Shown here: piece after piece, positions 24,759 to 33,488 of the stretch
How positions within the stretch are numbered: the stretch's first letter is position 1
How the letters are laid out: every line of letters starts with the position of its first letter
Source: an uncultured Porphyromonadaceae bacterium
GTDB lineage: Bacteria > Bacteroidota > Bacteroidia > Bacteroidales > Muribaculaceae
DNA: 56,120 nucleotides
Assembly: GCA_902461565.1 (NCBI GenBank)
Contig: CABPYL010000017.1
Coordinates: forward strand, 1-56,120
Direction: 5' to 3'
Notes under the pieces: model-generated
What the model was told of the DNA's origin: nothing
Databases searched by the model: none
Seen by the model: only the letters and a program-made list of their open reading frames with translations
Made by a program: the position numbers and the translations under genes

Positions 24759-25808
24759 TTATTGCGGTGTTATATCAATGCCCCAGAATCCTTTTCGGCT
24801 GACTCTATTATATTCATCGTAGTAAATAGGATTACCGCCTAAAAAACTTCCTAAATATGAATCTACGTCCCAGTAATTCTCTCTATAATAGTCAAAAAAA
24901 TCCTGATTAAAGTAGTCGGGAAGCTTACCGGAAATGTTATTGCCTCTAAAGCGTGGAGGATATATTCCTTCGCTGCAAAAACGTTTGAAATCCTCGAAAT
25001 TGTCGATATACCTCCAGTCAAATTCCGTAAATTCATTATTGTCGAAACAATAATAAACTGTTTGCCAGTTTTCCATATAAGGAACTTTTCCTGTAAAGTG
25101 ATTATACTCCAAATCACATATTTCCAACTTGTCGGAAAATTTATCAAGATTCTTCGGGACCTCTCCGGTAAAATTGTTGCTATAGATATAACACTCTTTA
25201 AGGTTTTTGAATTTTTCCAAAATCAAATTAAGGAATTTATTTCCGTATTGCGTATTATGTATATCTAAAAATTCCAAAGTCTCGGCAAGCTTCCCAAAGT
25301 TCTTCGGGAAAGTACCTTTGATACCGGGAGTTTCCGTCCCAAAGGGACGGATGCGTAGTTCCTTCAAAGGAAGGTCGCACAACGTAGAAGGAATTTCTTT
25401 GAGTGCCCCTCCCGAAAATTCTAATTTAAAATACTCTAAATGTTTGAACTTGTCAAAAATGTCGGGCAAAGAGAATCCATTCGGTGCGTAACTGACATAT
25501 AAACTCATTCCTTTTACAACTAATCTGTTAGATGTAGAATCATATCCGAATGCCAATCCTCTAAACTTGGAGAGATCGGATGATACGTAGGGACTACGAA
25601 AAAAGCGCGATGCTAAATTCTTCGCCCAGTAATCATAAGAGCGGTCATCGTCGAGACCAAGCGCTTTATAGATTGCGTTTAAACCTTCCTGCTCGTTTTC
25701 ATCAATGTAGGTCCAATATGAATTGTAGTTGTTCGGTTCATCTTCTGCGCTACAGGAGGAGAAAAGAAAAGCCGATAAAAAAGCAACAGTCAACAGCAGA
25801 GGTTTCAT
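24759..25808 (-). CDS. Leucine-rich-repeat surface lipoprotein
   Basis: A 349-residue lipoprotein. The ATG at 25806-25808 gives a signal peptide with lipobox FSSC (MKPLLLTVAFLSAFLFSSCS), so the mature protein is lipid-anchored, probably at the outer membrane. From about residue 130 there are repeats of roughly 23-24 residues of the LRR type: LEYFKLEFSGGALKEIPSTL, LKELRIRPFG, LEFLDIHNTQYGNKFLNLIL, LKECYIYSNNFTGEVPKNL, LEICDLEYNHFTGKVPYM. The NNFTGEVP pattern is like plant-type LRRs. LRR lipoproteins usually bind protein or glycan ligands; the ligand is unknown. The gene is much more AT-rich than its neighbours and tandemly duplicated (the second copy is frameshifted), which suggests acquired or fast-evolving DNA. 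Confidence 0.78.
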   Translation of the reverse strand: MKPLLLTVAFLSAFLFSSCSAEDEPNNYNSYWTYIDENEQEGLNAIYKALGLDDDRSYDYWAKNLASRFFRSPYVSSDLSKFRGLAFGYDSTSNRLVVKGMSLYVSYAPNGFSLPDIFDKFKHLEYFKLEFSGGALKEIPSTLCDLPLKELRIRPFGTETPGIKGTFPKNFGKLAETLEFLDIHNTQYGNKFLNLILEKFKNLKECYIYSNNFTGEVPKNLDKFSDKLEICDLEYNHFTGKVPYMENWQTVYYCFDNNEFTEFDWRYIDNFEDFKRFCSEGIYPPRFRGNNISGKLPDYFNQDFFDYYRENYWDVDSYLGSFLGGNPIYYDEYNRVSRKGFWGIDITPQ

Positions 25809-25831
25809 AGTTTTATAGGTTTTATTGTCGG

Positions 25832-25862
25832 CAAATATAATATAATTTTTAATCACAACAAA
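25832..25862 (-). promoter_or_regulatory. Promoter of the intact LRR lipoprotein gene
   Basis: TTTG (25862-25859) and TATATTTG (25839-25832) on the minus strand, 19 bases apart, a near-perfect Bacteroidetes promoter. Confidence 0.65.
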
Positions 25863-26020
25863 TTATTTTCGTTTTTAATGGTAAGCCCAACCGTTACCAT
25901 TGTTATTGAGAAATTCTTATTTAATTGCACGGTACGTGTTGTCGTGCTGCCTGAATACACCTGCGGGCATGTGATACAAAATGCGAGTAGGATGATGATT
26001 GATGATAAAAGTTTTTTCAT
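25853..26020 (-). CDS. Small exported-protein ORF, 55 residues, probably a truncated gene
   Basis: Starts MKKLLSSIIILLAFCITCPQ followed by VYSGSTTTRTVQLNKNFSIT and ends NENNLL with a TGA at 25853-25855. The first 22 residues form a clear signal peptide; the remaining 33 look like the beginning of a beta-rich exported protein. It stops just where the conserved upstream region of the LRR gene begins and overlaps that gene's -33 box, so it is probably the 5' remnant of a gene cut by the LRR insertion or duplication. It could instead be a real short exported peptide. The family is not recognised. Confidence 0.4.
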   Translation of the reverse strand: MKKLLSSIIILLAFCITCPQVYSGSTTTRTVQLNKNFSITMVTVGLTIKNENNLL

Positions 26021-26129
26021 AATTCAACGTGATATTATTGTATCGTCGAAATTATGAAAAAACGTGAATCAAGGCCTTAAAAGCGATAACGGAAAAATAA
26101 CGGAAATCGCTGACGGCAGCGCAGCGCGT

Positions 26130-27863
26130 TTATAATAAGCGGATTATGCGATCTATGGTTTTTACGCTGATTTTCCTGTCGAGGACCTTGAAACCGAGTG
26201 TTTCTCTTCGGGAGATTATTGCTCCGTTGCTTCTTCCGAACAGAACAGTCATTTCGGAAGGCTTGAATCCGCATTTCACAAGCAGCGCTGTATAGACGTC
26301 GAGTGATGTAAGCCTGCCGGATGTCAGGAGGCTCAGATTGGCCAGGAAGCGCGGCGAGCTTTGCAGCACGGTTTGTTCAAGTTCTTCCCACAGACGGTCG
26401 TTCACAATGGGCCGGTTATCCCTTATCAAATTTTTCAGCGTCTTATAAATGGCGGAACACAATATCGGTTGTGGAATGGCCTGAGTTTCTTCGCCGGTTT
26501 CGGACAGCGCCAGAAGTTCGTTTTTGAGTTGTTCCCTTAATTCACTTTCGGTGCGCTTGTGCACGACGGCCACAGGCAAGGCTTCGACTGGCGCCTTTGT
26601 TCCGGCGGGTTCCTTGGGGGTGCCGTTATATCCGGCAAGTTCGTGCTTCAGTTTGCTGATATTTTGGAGCGATGCCTGCAGCTCGATGATGTTGTTCTTG
26701 TTTTTAATCTTAAGGAGCAGTATTGCGATGGTCATTATCACAATGACAACGGCAAAAACAGTAATCCACAGTTTAAGTTTTCTGTTGGCTTCTTCGGCTT
26801 TCGCTTTTTTAAGTTCATGCAAGCGGTAGTTGTACAGATTCTGTCGGTTGATGGACGCCTCGTTTTCGTTTTCATCGTAATACGTAACTAAAATATCTCG
26901 ATAGCGGGAAATATACACGTCAAGAGAATCGCGAGGGATGAAACTCCTGAGTTCGGGTAAAAGCAAATTCTGGTATCCGATTTCTTTGTGCATTCCGCCC
27001 GGGATAGATACGAGTTCGCGCGAATACATGTATGCCGTATCAAGAATGCCGGCTTCTAAATAGATAGAGGACGCATAGCCTAAGGCACTGTCCCTGATCA
27101 TGGGATCGACGAGGTCCGGCGTATTCCGGATAAGAATCAATGCCGAGTCTATCTGCCCCGAATAATATTTGACGGCAGCCCTGTCCATATTCATTTCCGC
27201 AAAAAAATCCGGTAAATATTGGCTTGCGTTAAGTTTCATAATTCCAAGGAGTACGCTGTCGGCGCGATCGTATTGTTCGGCTCTTAGTAATGTGCCGCCT
27301 AAAAGCTGTAAGTCGTATATTAAGACCGTGGTGTCCCGCATGGCACGGTTGATTTCTATGGCGGCTTCGATAAAGGAGACGGCTTCGTCGTAAAGGCACA
27401 GGGAATTGAGCAGGCGCCCCGTCTGGCTAAGCACACGTCTTTTCAGTTCCGGGTCTTTATCGGGAGGCAGCAGATCAAGCGAGCGGTGGAAATATTCCAG
27501 TGCGGTTGGCTTGTCGCCGAGGTCGCTGTAAACGCGGCCGCCATAGTAGAGCGCTTCGGGGTAGAGGTCTTTTCCGCGGTAGTAGTCGATTACATCGAGT
27601 ATCAGGCTGTCGGATGTGTGAACGATATAGGCTTTGTCGGATGCCTTGACGGTGAGGAAGTCGAAATAGTGCCGGTCCGCTTCGGAAAGGCTGTTGGCGT
27701 CGATGCTGCCCAGAAGCGCCAGAGCCTTATATGGCTCGTCGTTTGCAAGTGCGGCGACTTCGGTCAGGCGGGCGTCGTGCGGCATTTCCGAGCAGGCGCA
27801 AAGGAGCGTGATAATTAGGAAGCAGAGTATTCCGGCAGCTTTTTTCATATCTTCAACGCTCAT
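26130..27863 (-). CDS. Membrane-anchored TPR protein with C-terminal HTH
   Basis: A 577-residue regulator of a type common in Bacteroidetes. Residues 1-24 form a lipoprotein or signal segment (GILCFLIITLLCAC). Tetratricopeptide repeats follow to about residue 330 (YPEALYYGGRVYSDLGDKPT, ALEYFHRSLDLLPPD). A membrane helix lies at about 364-386 (LWITVFAVVIVIMTIAILLL), then a coiled-coil-like linker (IELQASLQNISKLKHEL) and a C-terminal helical domain with KPSEMTVLFGRSNGAIISRR, which looks like a LuxR-type helix-turn-helix. It likely senses outside or in the periplasm and acts on DNA in the cytoplasm; target genes are unknown. It is the last gene of the ileS-lspA operon; ATGA couples it to the 62-residue ORF. 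A second start is MKKAAG at 27848. Confidence 0.75.
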   Translation of the reverse strand: MSVEDMKKAAGILCFLIITLLCACSEMPHDARLTEVAALANDEPYKALALLGSIDANSLSEADRHYFDFLTVKASDKAYIVHTSDSLILDVIDYYRGKDLYPEALYYGGRVYSDLGDKPTALEYFHRSLDLLPPDKDPELKRRVLSQTGRLLNSLCLYDEAVSFIEAAIEINRAMRDTTVLIYDLQLLGGTLLRAEQYDRADSVLLGIMKLNASQYLPDFFAEMNMDRAAVKYYSGQIDSALILIRNTPDLVDPMIRDSALGYASSIYLEAGILDTAYMYSRELVSIPGGMHKEIGYQNLLLPELRSFIPRDSLDVYISRYRDILVTYYDENENEASINRQNLYNYRLHELKKAKAEEANRKLKLWITVFAVVIVIMTIAILLLKIKNKNNIIELQASLQNISKLKHELAGYNGTPKEPAGTKAPVEALPVAVVHKRTESELREQLKNELLALSETGEETQAIPQPILCSAIYKTLKNLIRDNRPIVNDRLWEELEQTVLQSSPRFLANLSLLTSGRLTSLDVYTALLVKCGFKPSEMTVLFGRSNGAIISRRETLGFKVLDRKISVKTIDRIIRLL

Positions 27864-28048
27864 GAAAAAATCAGCTTGTTGCCGCTCACTGTTATTGTGC
27901 CGCTGTGGAAGGAAGTGGAGTGCGTTTCGCCGCGGAACGGTTCGATGCGTACTTCGGTGGTGCCGTCAGGCTTTTCAAATAAAGTTACCACGGACATCCG
28001 GTAGGTTTGTCCGCGGTAAATTATCTTGTGCGCCAGATATCTTTCCAT
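27860..28048 (-). CDS. Small hypothetical protein, 62 residues
   Basis: A 62-residue protein that starts MERYLAHKIIYRGQTYRMSV and has alternating strands (VVTLFEKPDGTTEVRIEPF, SGTITVSGNKLIF), consistent with a small all-beta cytoplasmic domain. I do not recognise the family. Its ATG overlaps the stop of the DUF4296 gene as TGATG and its stop overlaps the TPR gene start as ATGA, so all three are translationally coupled. An in-frame GTG one codon earlier is less likely as the start. Confidence 0.65.
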   Translation of the reverse strand: MERYLAHKIIYRGQTYRMSVVTLFEKPDGTTEVRIEPFRGETHSTSFHSGTITVSGNKLIFS

Positions 28049-28887
28049 CACTGTGCGGTTGCAACTGTGTCGGTTGCCGTGGTGTCGGCCTGCAGCTTTT
28101 TATTTTCCGGATAGAACTTGCGGCGGAATACGCTGTACGGGCGATGGTAGTCCTCCGGATTGACGCGCTTGCGCACCATTTCGAGACTGTCCATTCTCAG
28201 CGATGTGCCGCGGCGGTTTGAGGCGTTGAAATAGCCGAAAATACGCACGGGGGTGAGGGTTGAGTCGGTCTGAAGTTTGATTTCTTTCCATCCGTCGCCG
28301 CCGACTTTCGACGATATGTATTCAACCGAGCCGTCGGAATATTCGGCAGCGAGCACCCATTGGGAATCGTCGGGCGAGTTGAAGAACTTCGCGCGCCATG
28401 TGTAGTTGTCGCCGCGCTCCCAGTTCTTGTCGCTGTCGAAACTGAAGGTTATCATCTTGGACGGCATAATGTCGTTGAACGTGATGTGGCGTGCGCTTGG
28501 CCACACGTCCACCGAGTCGCCCGCTATCGAGAGTGCGTTTGCGGCGGCAATCCTGTTGCCGGATTCCGTGAGGCGTTGCTCGAGAATCTCGATGGTCTCG
28601 TCGTACACATCCATGTAGTACTTTATGTTGCGTCCGTACCAGGCGAGCGACGAATCCACCTGCGGGGTGGTTACGCCGTGGCGTTCGTAAACCGACTGTT
28701 TTATGGCCTGCTTTATGGAATCGGAGTTGGACATGCGCGGTGTCATGTCGATAACCGACTCGGCAATGTGCACGTCGGCCATCAGCCGTGCCATATCGTG
28801 GGGCTGGATAACCTCGGAGGGTACTTTGCCGCACGAGGCAACAAGAGCGGCCAAACTAATTATCGCGCTTATCCTCAGGCTTTTCAT
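28048..28887 (-). CDS. DUF4296 lipoprotein
   Basis: A 279-residue lipoprotein with lipobox ALVASC at residues 14-19 (MKSLRISAIISLAALVASCG). The N-terminal half is the DUF4296 domain: PHDMARLMADVHIAESVID, SIKQAIKQSVYERHGVTTPQ and SLAWYGRNIKYYMDVYDE. The C-terminal half (about 130-260) is beta-rich (YTWRAKFFNSPDDSQWVLAA, TLTPVRIFGYF). Function is unknown, but this gene commonly follows lspA in Bacteroidetes, and LspA is the peptidase that would mature this lipoprotein. Its start overlaps the end of lspA by 32 bases. Confidence 0.8.
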   Translation of the reverse strand: MKSLRISAIISLAALVASCGKVPSEVIQPHDMARLMADVHIAESVIDMTPRMSNSDSIKQAIKQSVYERHGVTTPQVDSSLAWYGRNIKYYMDVYDETIEILEQRLTESGNRIAAANALSIAGDSVDVWPSARHITFNDIMPSKMITFSFDSDKNWERGDNYTWRAKFFNSPDDSQWVLAAEYSDGSVEYISSKVGGDGWKEIKLQTDSTLTPVRIFGYFNASNRRGTSLRMDSLEMVRKRVNPEDYHRPYSVFRRKFYPENKKLQADTTATDTVATAQ

Positions 28888-29527
28888 CGGGGCCGAGTGT
28901 CGTTTCCAGACGGTTGAAGTAGAAAATCAGCAGGATCAGCATTCCCACGCTTATTGCGGCGTCGGCCACATTGAACACCGGGTCGAAGAACGAAAACAGG
29001 CGTCCGCCTACGATAGGTATCCAGTCGGGCCAGTAGAACGAGAACAGCGGGAAATAGAACATGTCAACCACAAGTCCCTGGAATATGGAGCCATAGCCCT
29101 CGCCCCAGGGTACCACGGATGCCACTTCGGGAGGATACGGATTTGTGAAAATCTCGCCGTATATAACGCAGTCCACAATGTTGCCGAATGCGCCGGCGGC
29201 GATAAGCGCCACACTCACCAGATAGCCGTACGGTACCTTCGCCGATTTGCACAGACGGCAGATGTACCATATCAGGAAACCGAACAGGCCCATACGGAAG
29301 AACGTCAGCGCATATTTGCTGAACAGCTCCATGCCGAATGCCATGCCGTTGTTCTGGATAAAATGAATGTGGAACCACGGGAATATCTCGTAGTCCTCGT
29401 TTAGGTAGAAATGCGTTTTGATCCAGATTTTTACAATCTGGTCGATAATAATTATCGCGCCGATCACCAGCCAGGCGACGAGTGTCATCCGGCGGGAGCG
29501 CGCAGTGTCGTGAACAGGTGTGCTCAA
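28856..29527 (-). CDS. lspA: Lipoprotein signal peptidase II
   Basis: A 223-residue inner-membrane aspartyl peptidase that removes signal peptides from lipidated prolipoproteins. Four hydrophobic helices are visible: about 15-30, 71-90, 102-118 and 190-205. The conserved FIQNNGMAFGM (57-67), GAFGNIVDCVIYG (catalytic Asp119) and FNVADAAISVG (catalytic Asp189) are present. It is longer than E. coli LspA because of an extracytoplasmic insert of about 40 residues between the two Asp motifs and a charged C-terminal tail. ATGA joins it to the DksA-like gene upstream. Confidence 0.95.
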   Translation of the reverse strand: MSTPVHDTARSRRMTLVAWLVIGAIIIIDQIVKIWIKTHFYLNEDYEIFPWFHIHFIQNNGMAFGMELFSKYALTFFRMGLFGFLIWYICRLCKSAKVPYGYLVSVALIAAGAFGNIVDCVIYGEIFTNPYPPEVASVVPWGEGYGSIFQGLVVDMFYFPLFSFYWPDWIPIVGGRLFSFFDPVFNVADAAISVGMLILLIFYFNRLETTLGPDEKPEDKRDN

Positions 29528-29904
29528 TGATTCGGATTGTTTTTCTCCTCTACGCAGAGGGTGGCGTGAGGCACGGCGCGCAGGCGTTCCTTGGGTATGA
29601 GTTTGCCGGTTGCGCGGCAGATGCCGTAAGTCTTGTTATCGATGCGTACGAGTGCGGCGCGGAGGTGTTCTATGAATTTGCGCTGGCGGTCGGCCAGGCG
29701 GGCGTTGGCCTCGCGCTCGAACACGTTGGCGCCTTCTTCGAGAGTTTTGAAAGTTGGCGAGGTGTCGGCGGTGTCGTTTCCTTCGTTGTTGCGCAACGAC
29801 GCGCACAACTCTTCGTAGAGCGCGGTGGCGCTTTCGAGTTTGGAGAGTATGAGTTGGCGGAACTCCTCGAGTTCTTCGTCGGAATATCTAACTTGTTCGC
29901 TCAT
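29524..29904 (-). CDS. TraR/DksA-like protein with degenerate zinc finger
   Basis: A 126-residue protein of the DksA/TraR group, which binds RNA polymerase through its secondary channel in proteobacteria. The N-terminal part is a helical hairpin (residues 5-85, with FREFRQLIL-type EEFRQLILSKLESATALYEE). The C-terminal finger reads YGICRATGKLIPKERLRAVPHATLCVEE: of the four usual Cys only Cys at the first and last positions remain, with Thr and His elsewhere, so zinc binding is doubtful or uses Cys/His. This degenerate form is, as I recall, common in Bacteroidetes. It lies between ileS and lspA in one operon. Confidence 0.85.
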   Translation of the reverse strand: MSEQVRYSDEELEEFRQLILSKLESATALYEELCASLRNNEGNDTADTSPTFKTLEEGANVFEREANARLADRQRKFIEHLRAALVRIDNKTYGICRATGKLIPKERLRAVPHATLCVEEKNNPNH

Positions 29905-29961
29905 GGTGTGGTGAGGTGTGATGCCGCCGGCACGTGGCCGGCGGCTGTATGTTTCACAAAC

Positions 29962-32900
29962 TTATGCCGGGGTAATGATTACGCCGAGCTTGAGGTCGTC
30001 GATGTCGAGAATCTCTACTTCGCCGTCCTTGCCGTCGATAACGATGGCGTCGGCCAGTACCTGTGTGGCAATATATTCGCCATATTCGGCAATCACGGGT
30101 TCTATCTCCGGGCAGGGGAGGAACTGGATGTTGATATGGTCGGTAATGTCGTAGTCGCGCTTCTTGCGGATGTTCTGCACGCGGTTGATTATCTCGCGGG
30201 CGAGGCCTTCGCGGAAAAGGGCGGGGCTTATTTCAATGTCGAGGGCTACGGTGAGGTCGCCGTCGTTGGCCACGAGCCAGCCGTCCATGTCCTCGGAAAT
30301 CACTTTTACGTCGGCGAGGTCTACGGCTGTTGTCTCGCCGTCAACGTCAATGGCTATGCTTCCGTTGGCTTCGAGCTCGGCTATCTGCTTGCGGTCGAGG
30401 GCTTTTATAATCTCGGCTGCGGCTTTCATCTTTTTGCCGAACTTGGGACCGAGTTTCTTGAAATCGGGAACCACGCGTTTTACGAATACCTCGTTGTCGG
30501 CGTTGACAATCTCGATGGTTTTTACGTTAACTTCCGCTGCCACGATGGGTGTAACGGCGTTTACGATTGCCGAAAGCTCGTCGGACGACGAAGGCACGAG
30601 CATCTTTGCCAGCGGCTGACGTACCTTTATATTGGCTTTCTTGCGCAGCGAGAGCACCAGCGAGGTAAGGCGCTGGGCAATGTCCATACGCTGTTCCAGG
30701 GCTTTGTCGATAAGTGCGCTGCCGGCCTTGGGGAAGTCGGCGAGGTGTACCGAGTTGCCGCTGCTGCAGTGGGTGAGGTCGCGGAAGAGCCTGTCGCTGA
30801 AGAACGGGCTTACCGGTGCCATAAGTTTGGCAACGGTGAGCAGGCAGGTATACAGGGTCTGGTATGCGGCCAGTTTGTCCTGGTCGAGACCGCGGCTCCA
30901 GAAGCGCTTGCGGTTGAGGCGGACATACCAGTTGGAGAGGTTGTCGAGCACGAAGGCACTGATGGCGCGCACGCCGCGTGTGGGTTCGTAGTCATCGAAT
31001 TCGGTGGTTACGGTAGCAACCAGGCTGTTGAGCAGCGAGAGTATCCAGCGGTCTATCTCGGGACGCTTGCTTACGGGTACCTGCTGTTCCTCGCCGCTGA
31101 AACCGTCTACGTTGGCGTACATGGCGAAGAAATTGTAGGTGTTGGAGAGCGTGGAGAAGAACTTGCGGGCTACTTCCTCTACGCCTTCGCTGTCGTATTT
31201 CAGGTTGTCCCAGGGCGACGAGCAGGAAATCATATACCAGCGCAGGGGGTCGGAACCGTATTTCTCGATTGTCTCGAAAGGATCTACGGCGTTGCCTTTA
31301 CGTTTGGACATTTTCTCACCATTCTTGTCGAGCACCAGACCGTTGGAAATAACGGCCTTGAAGGCGCGGGAGCCGAAAGCCATAGTACCTATGGCGTGGA
31401 GGGTGTAGAACCAGCCGCGTGTCTGATCGACGCCTTCGGCGATGAAGTCGGCGGGGAACATCCGGCCGGAATCCACTGCTTCCTTGTTCTCGAAGGGATA
31501 GTGCAGCTGGGCATATGGCATGGAACCGCTGTCGAACCATACGTCGATAAGGTCGGTCTCGCGGGTCATGGGCTTGCCTGTGGCGCTTACAAGAACAATA
31601 TCGTCAACGTACGGGCGGTGCAGGTCTATCTTGGCGTAGTTTTCTTTCGAATAATCGCCGGGAACAAAACCTTTGTCCTTAAACGGATTGGATTTCATGA
31701 TGCCGGCGGCGACAGATTTCTCTATCTCGTCCCAGAGAGTCTGCACGCTGTCGATGCATATTTCTTCGGCGCCGTTTTCGGTGCGCCAGATAGGCAGCGG
31801 AGTGCCCCAGAAGCGGCTGCGCGACAGGTTCCAGTCCTGAAGGTTCTCCAGCCATTTGCCGAAACGGCCGGAGCCGGTAGAGGCGGGCTTCCACTGTATT
31901 GTATCGTTAAGTTCCATCATGCGCTGGCGGGCGGCGCTGGAACGGATAAACCAGCTGTCAAGCGGATAATAGAGTACGGGCTTGTCGGTGCGCCAGCAGT
32001 GCGGGTAGTTGTGTACGTGCTTTTCTATGCGGAATGCCTTGCCGGAGGCCTTGAGATCCATGCAGATGGCCACGTCGAGCGTTTCGGTGGCGTCGGTTGC
32101 ATCGGGGTCGTAGGCGTTCTTTACGTAGCGGCCTGCCCACTTGCTGTATTCCTCGGTATCTACCATGTTTTTCACAAACTCGGGGTCGAGGTCCTCTATG
32201 CGGTAGAAACGTCCGGAAAGGTCTACCATCGGGCGGATTTTGCCGTCGCGGTCGATAAGGTGCAGGGGTGGAATGCCGGCCTGCTTGCTCACGCGTAAGT
32301 CGTCGGCGCCGAAAGTGCCAGCGATATGAACTATGCCGGTACCGTCCTCGGTGGTAACATAATCGCCGGGAATTACGCGGAACGCGCCTTCACCGGGATT
32401 TACCCAAGGCAGAAGCTGAATGTAGTGCATGCCAACGAGGTCGTTGCCGGTAACGGTGGCGACAACCCGGTATGGCACAATCTTGTCGCCCTGCTTGTAG
32501 TCCTCAAGGGCTATTTCGCTGCCTTTTGGGTTGAAGAGGGAAGGCATGAGCGCTTCGGCAGCCACGGCAGTCATCGGTTTGCCGGAATAGGGATTGTATG
32601 TGCGTACGATGCAGTATTTGATAGCAGGGCCTACTGCCAGAGCCGTGTTCGAGGGCAACGTCCAGGGAGTGGTGGTCCATGCCAGCATTACGGGTGTTCC
32701 CCACCCTTTCATCGCCTCGATAGGGTCTGTTACTGTGAACTGTGCAATGCAGGTGGTATCTTTTACGTCGCGGTAGCATCCGGGTTGGTTAAGCTCGTGC
32801 GAGCTCAGGCCGGTTCCGGCGGCAGGCGAATAGGGCTGGATTGTGTATCCTTTGTACAGCAGGTCCTTGCTGTACAGCTGGGCGAGGAGCCACCATACGG

Positions 32901-33375
32901 TTTCGATGTATCGGTTGTCGTAGGTGATATACGGATCGGTGGTGTCAACCCAGTAGCCCATCATATTGGTAAGGGTTTCCCACTCCTTTGTATATTTCAT
33001 AACCTCGCGGCGGCAGGCGGCGTTGTATTCGTCAACGGTAATCTTTTTGCCGATGTCTTCCTTGGTTATGCCGAGCGATTTTTCAACGCCGAGTTCCACG
33101 GGCAGGCCGTGGGTGTCCCAGCCGGCTTTTCGCTGCACCTGGAAGCCCTGCATGGTTTTGTAACGGCAGAAAAGGTCCTTGATGGTGCGGGCCATCACAT
33201 GGTGGATACCCGGCATACCGTTTGCGGAAGGCGGACCTTCATAGAAAACAAAGGACGGAGCACCTTCGCGCAGAGCCACGCTGCGGCGGAAGAGGTTGTC
33301 GGAGTTCCATTTGGCTAAAATCTCCTTGTTGAGGTTGGAGAGATTCAGACCGGAATATTCATTGAATTTTTTCAT
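29962..33375 (-). CDS. ileS: Isoleucyl-tRNA synthetase
   Basis: A 1137-residue class I synthetase that charges tRNA-Ile. The HIGH-type motif is GMPGIHHVMA near residue 55 and KMSKRKGN lies near residue 690. The editing domain sits between them (about 200-400; AWTTTPWTLPSNTALAVG and DGTGIVHIAGTFGADD). The anticodon-binding domain follows and the C-terminal part carries RKKANIKVRQPLAKMLVP. Length and HHVMARTIKD fit the longer ileS type 2 form of Bacteroidetes and eukaryotes rather than E. coli IleS. It heads the operon with the DksA-like gene, lspA and the DUF4296 gene. Confidence 0.96.
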   Translation of the reverse strand: MKKFNEYSGLNLSNLNKEILAKWNSDNLFRRSVALREGAPSFVFYEGPPSANGMPGIHHVMARTIKDLFCRYKTMQGFQVQRKAGWDTHGLPVELGVEKSLGITKEDIGKKITVDEYNAACRREVMKYTKEWETLTNMMGYWVDTTDPYITYDNRYIETVWWLLAQLYSKDLLYKGYTIQPYSPAAGTGLSSHELNQPGCYRDVKDTTCIAQFTVTDPIEAMKGWGTPVMLAWTTTPWTLPSNTALAVGPAIKYCIVRTYNPYSGKPMTAVAAEALMPSLFNPKGSEIALEDYKQGDKIVPYRVVATVTGNDLVGMHYIQLLPWVNPGEGAFRVIPGDYVTTEDGTGIVHIAGTFGADDLRVSKQAGIPPLHLIDRDGKIRPMVDLSGRFYRIEDLDPEFVKNMVDTEEYSKWAGRYVKNAYDPDATDATETLDVAICMDLKASGKAFRIEKHVHNYPHCWRTDKPVLYYPLDSWFIRSSAARQRMMELNDTIQWKPASTGSGRFGKWLENLQDWNLSRSRFWGTPLPIWRTENGAEEICIDSVQTLWDEIEKSVAAGIMKSNPFKDKGFVPGDYSKENYAKIDLHRPYVDDIVLVSATGKPMTRETDLIDVWFDSGSMPYAQLHYPFENKEAVDSGRMFPADFIAEGVDQTRGWFYTLHAIGTMAFGSRAFKAVISNGLVLDKNGEKMSKRKGNAVDPFETIEKYGSDPLRWYMISCSSPWDNLKYDSEGVEEVARKFFSTLSNTYNFFAMYANVDGFSGEEQQVPVSKRPEIDRWILSLLNSLVATVTTEFDDYEPTRGVRAISAFVLDNLSNWYVRLNRKRFWSRGLDQDKLAAYQTLYTCLLTVAKLMAPVSPFFSDRLFRDLTHCSSGNSVHLADFPKAGSALIDKALEQRMDIAQRLTSLVLSLRKKANIKVRQPLAKMLVPSSSDELSAIVNAVTPIVAAEVNVKTIEIVNADNEVFVKRVVPDFKKLGPKFGKKMKAAAEIIKALDRKQIAELEANGSIAIDVDGETTAVDLADVKVISEDMDGWLVANDGDLTVALDIEISPALFREGLAREIINRVQNIRKKRDYDITDHINIQFLPCPEIEPVIAEYGEYIATQVLADAIVIDGKDGEVEILDIDDLKLGVIITPA

Positions 33376-33418
33376 ACAAAAGGGAGTGGTAATCGGAGTA
33401 TTGACATACTTTTTAAGT

Positions 33419-33457
33419 AAAAGGGTGTGCCGGCATGGAACGCGGACACACCCTTTT
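33419..33457 (-). terminator. Terminator of rpsP
   Basis: AAAAGGGTGTG (33419-33429) and CACACCCTTTT (33447-33457) make an 11-bp stem between rpsP and ileS; on the minus strand a T-rich tract follows. Confidence 0.75.
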
Positions 33458-33488
33458 CCGGATATCGTCGAGCCCGAGGGCGTGCTGC

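Noticed and set aside
29482..32298. 938-codon frame on the plus strand opposite ileS and lspA
   Set aside because: Low-complexity composition and no motifs; ileS, the DksA-like gene and lspA on the other strand have full family signatures.
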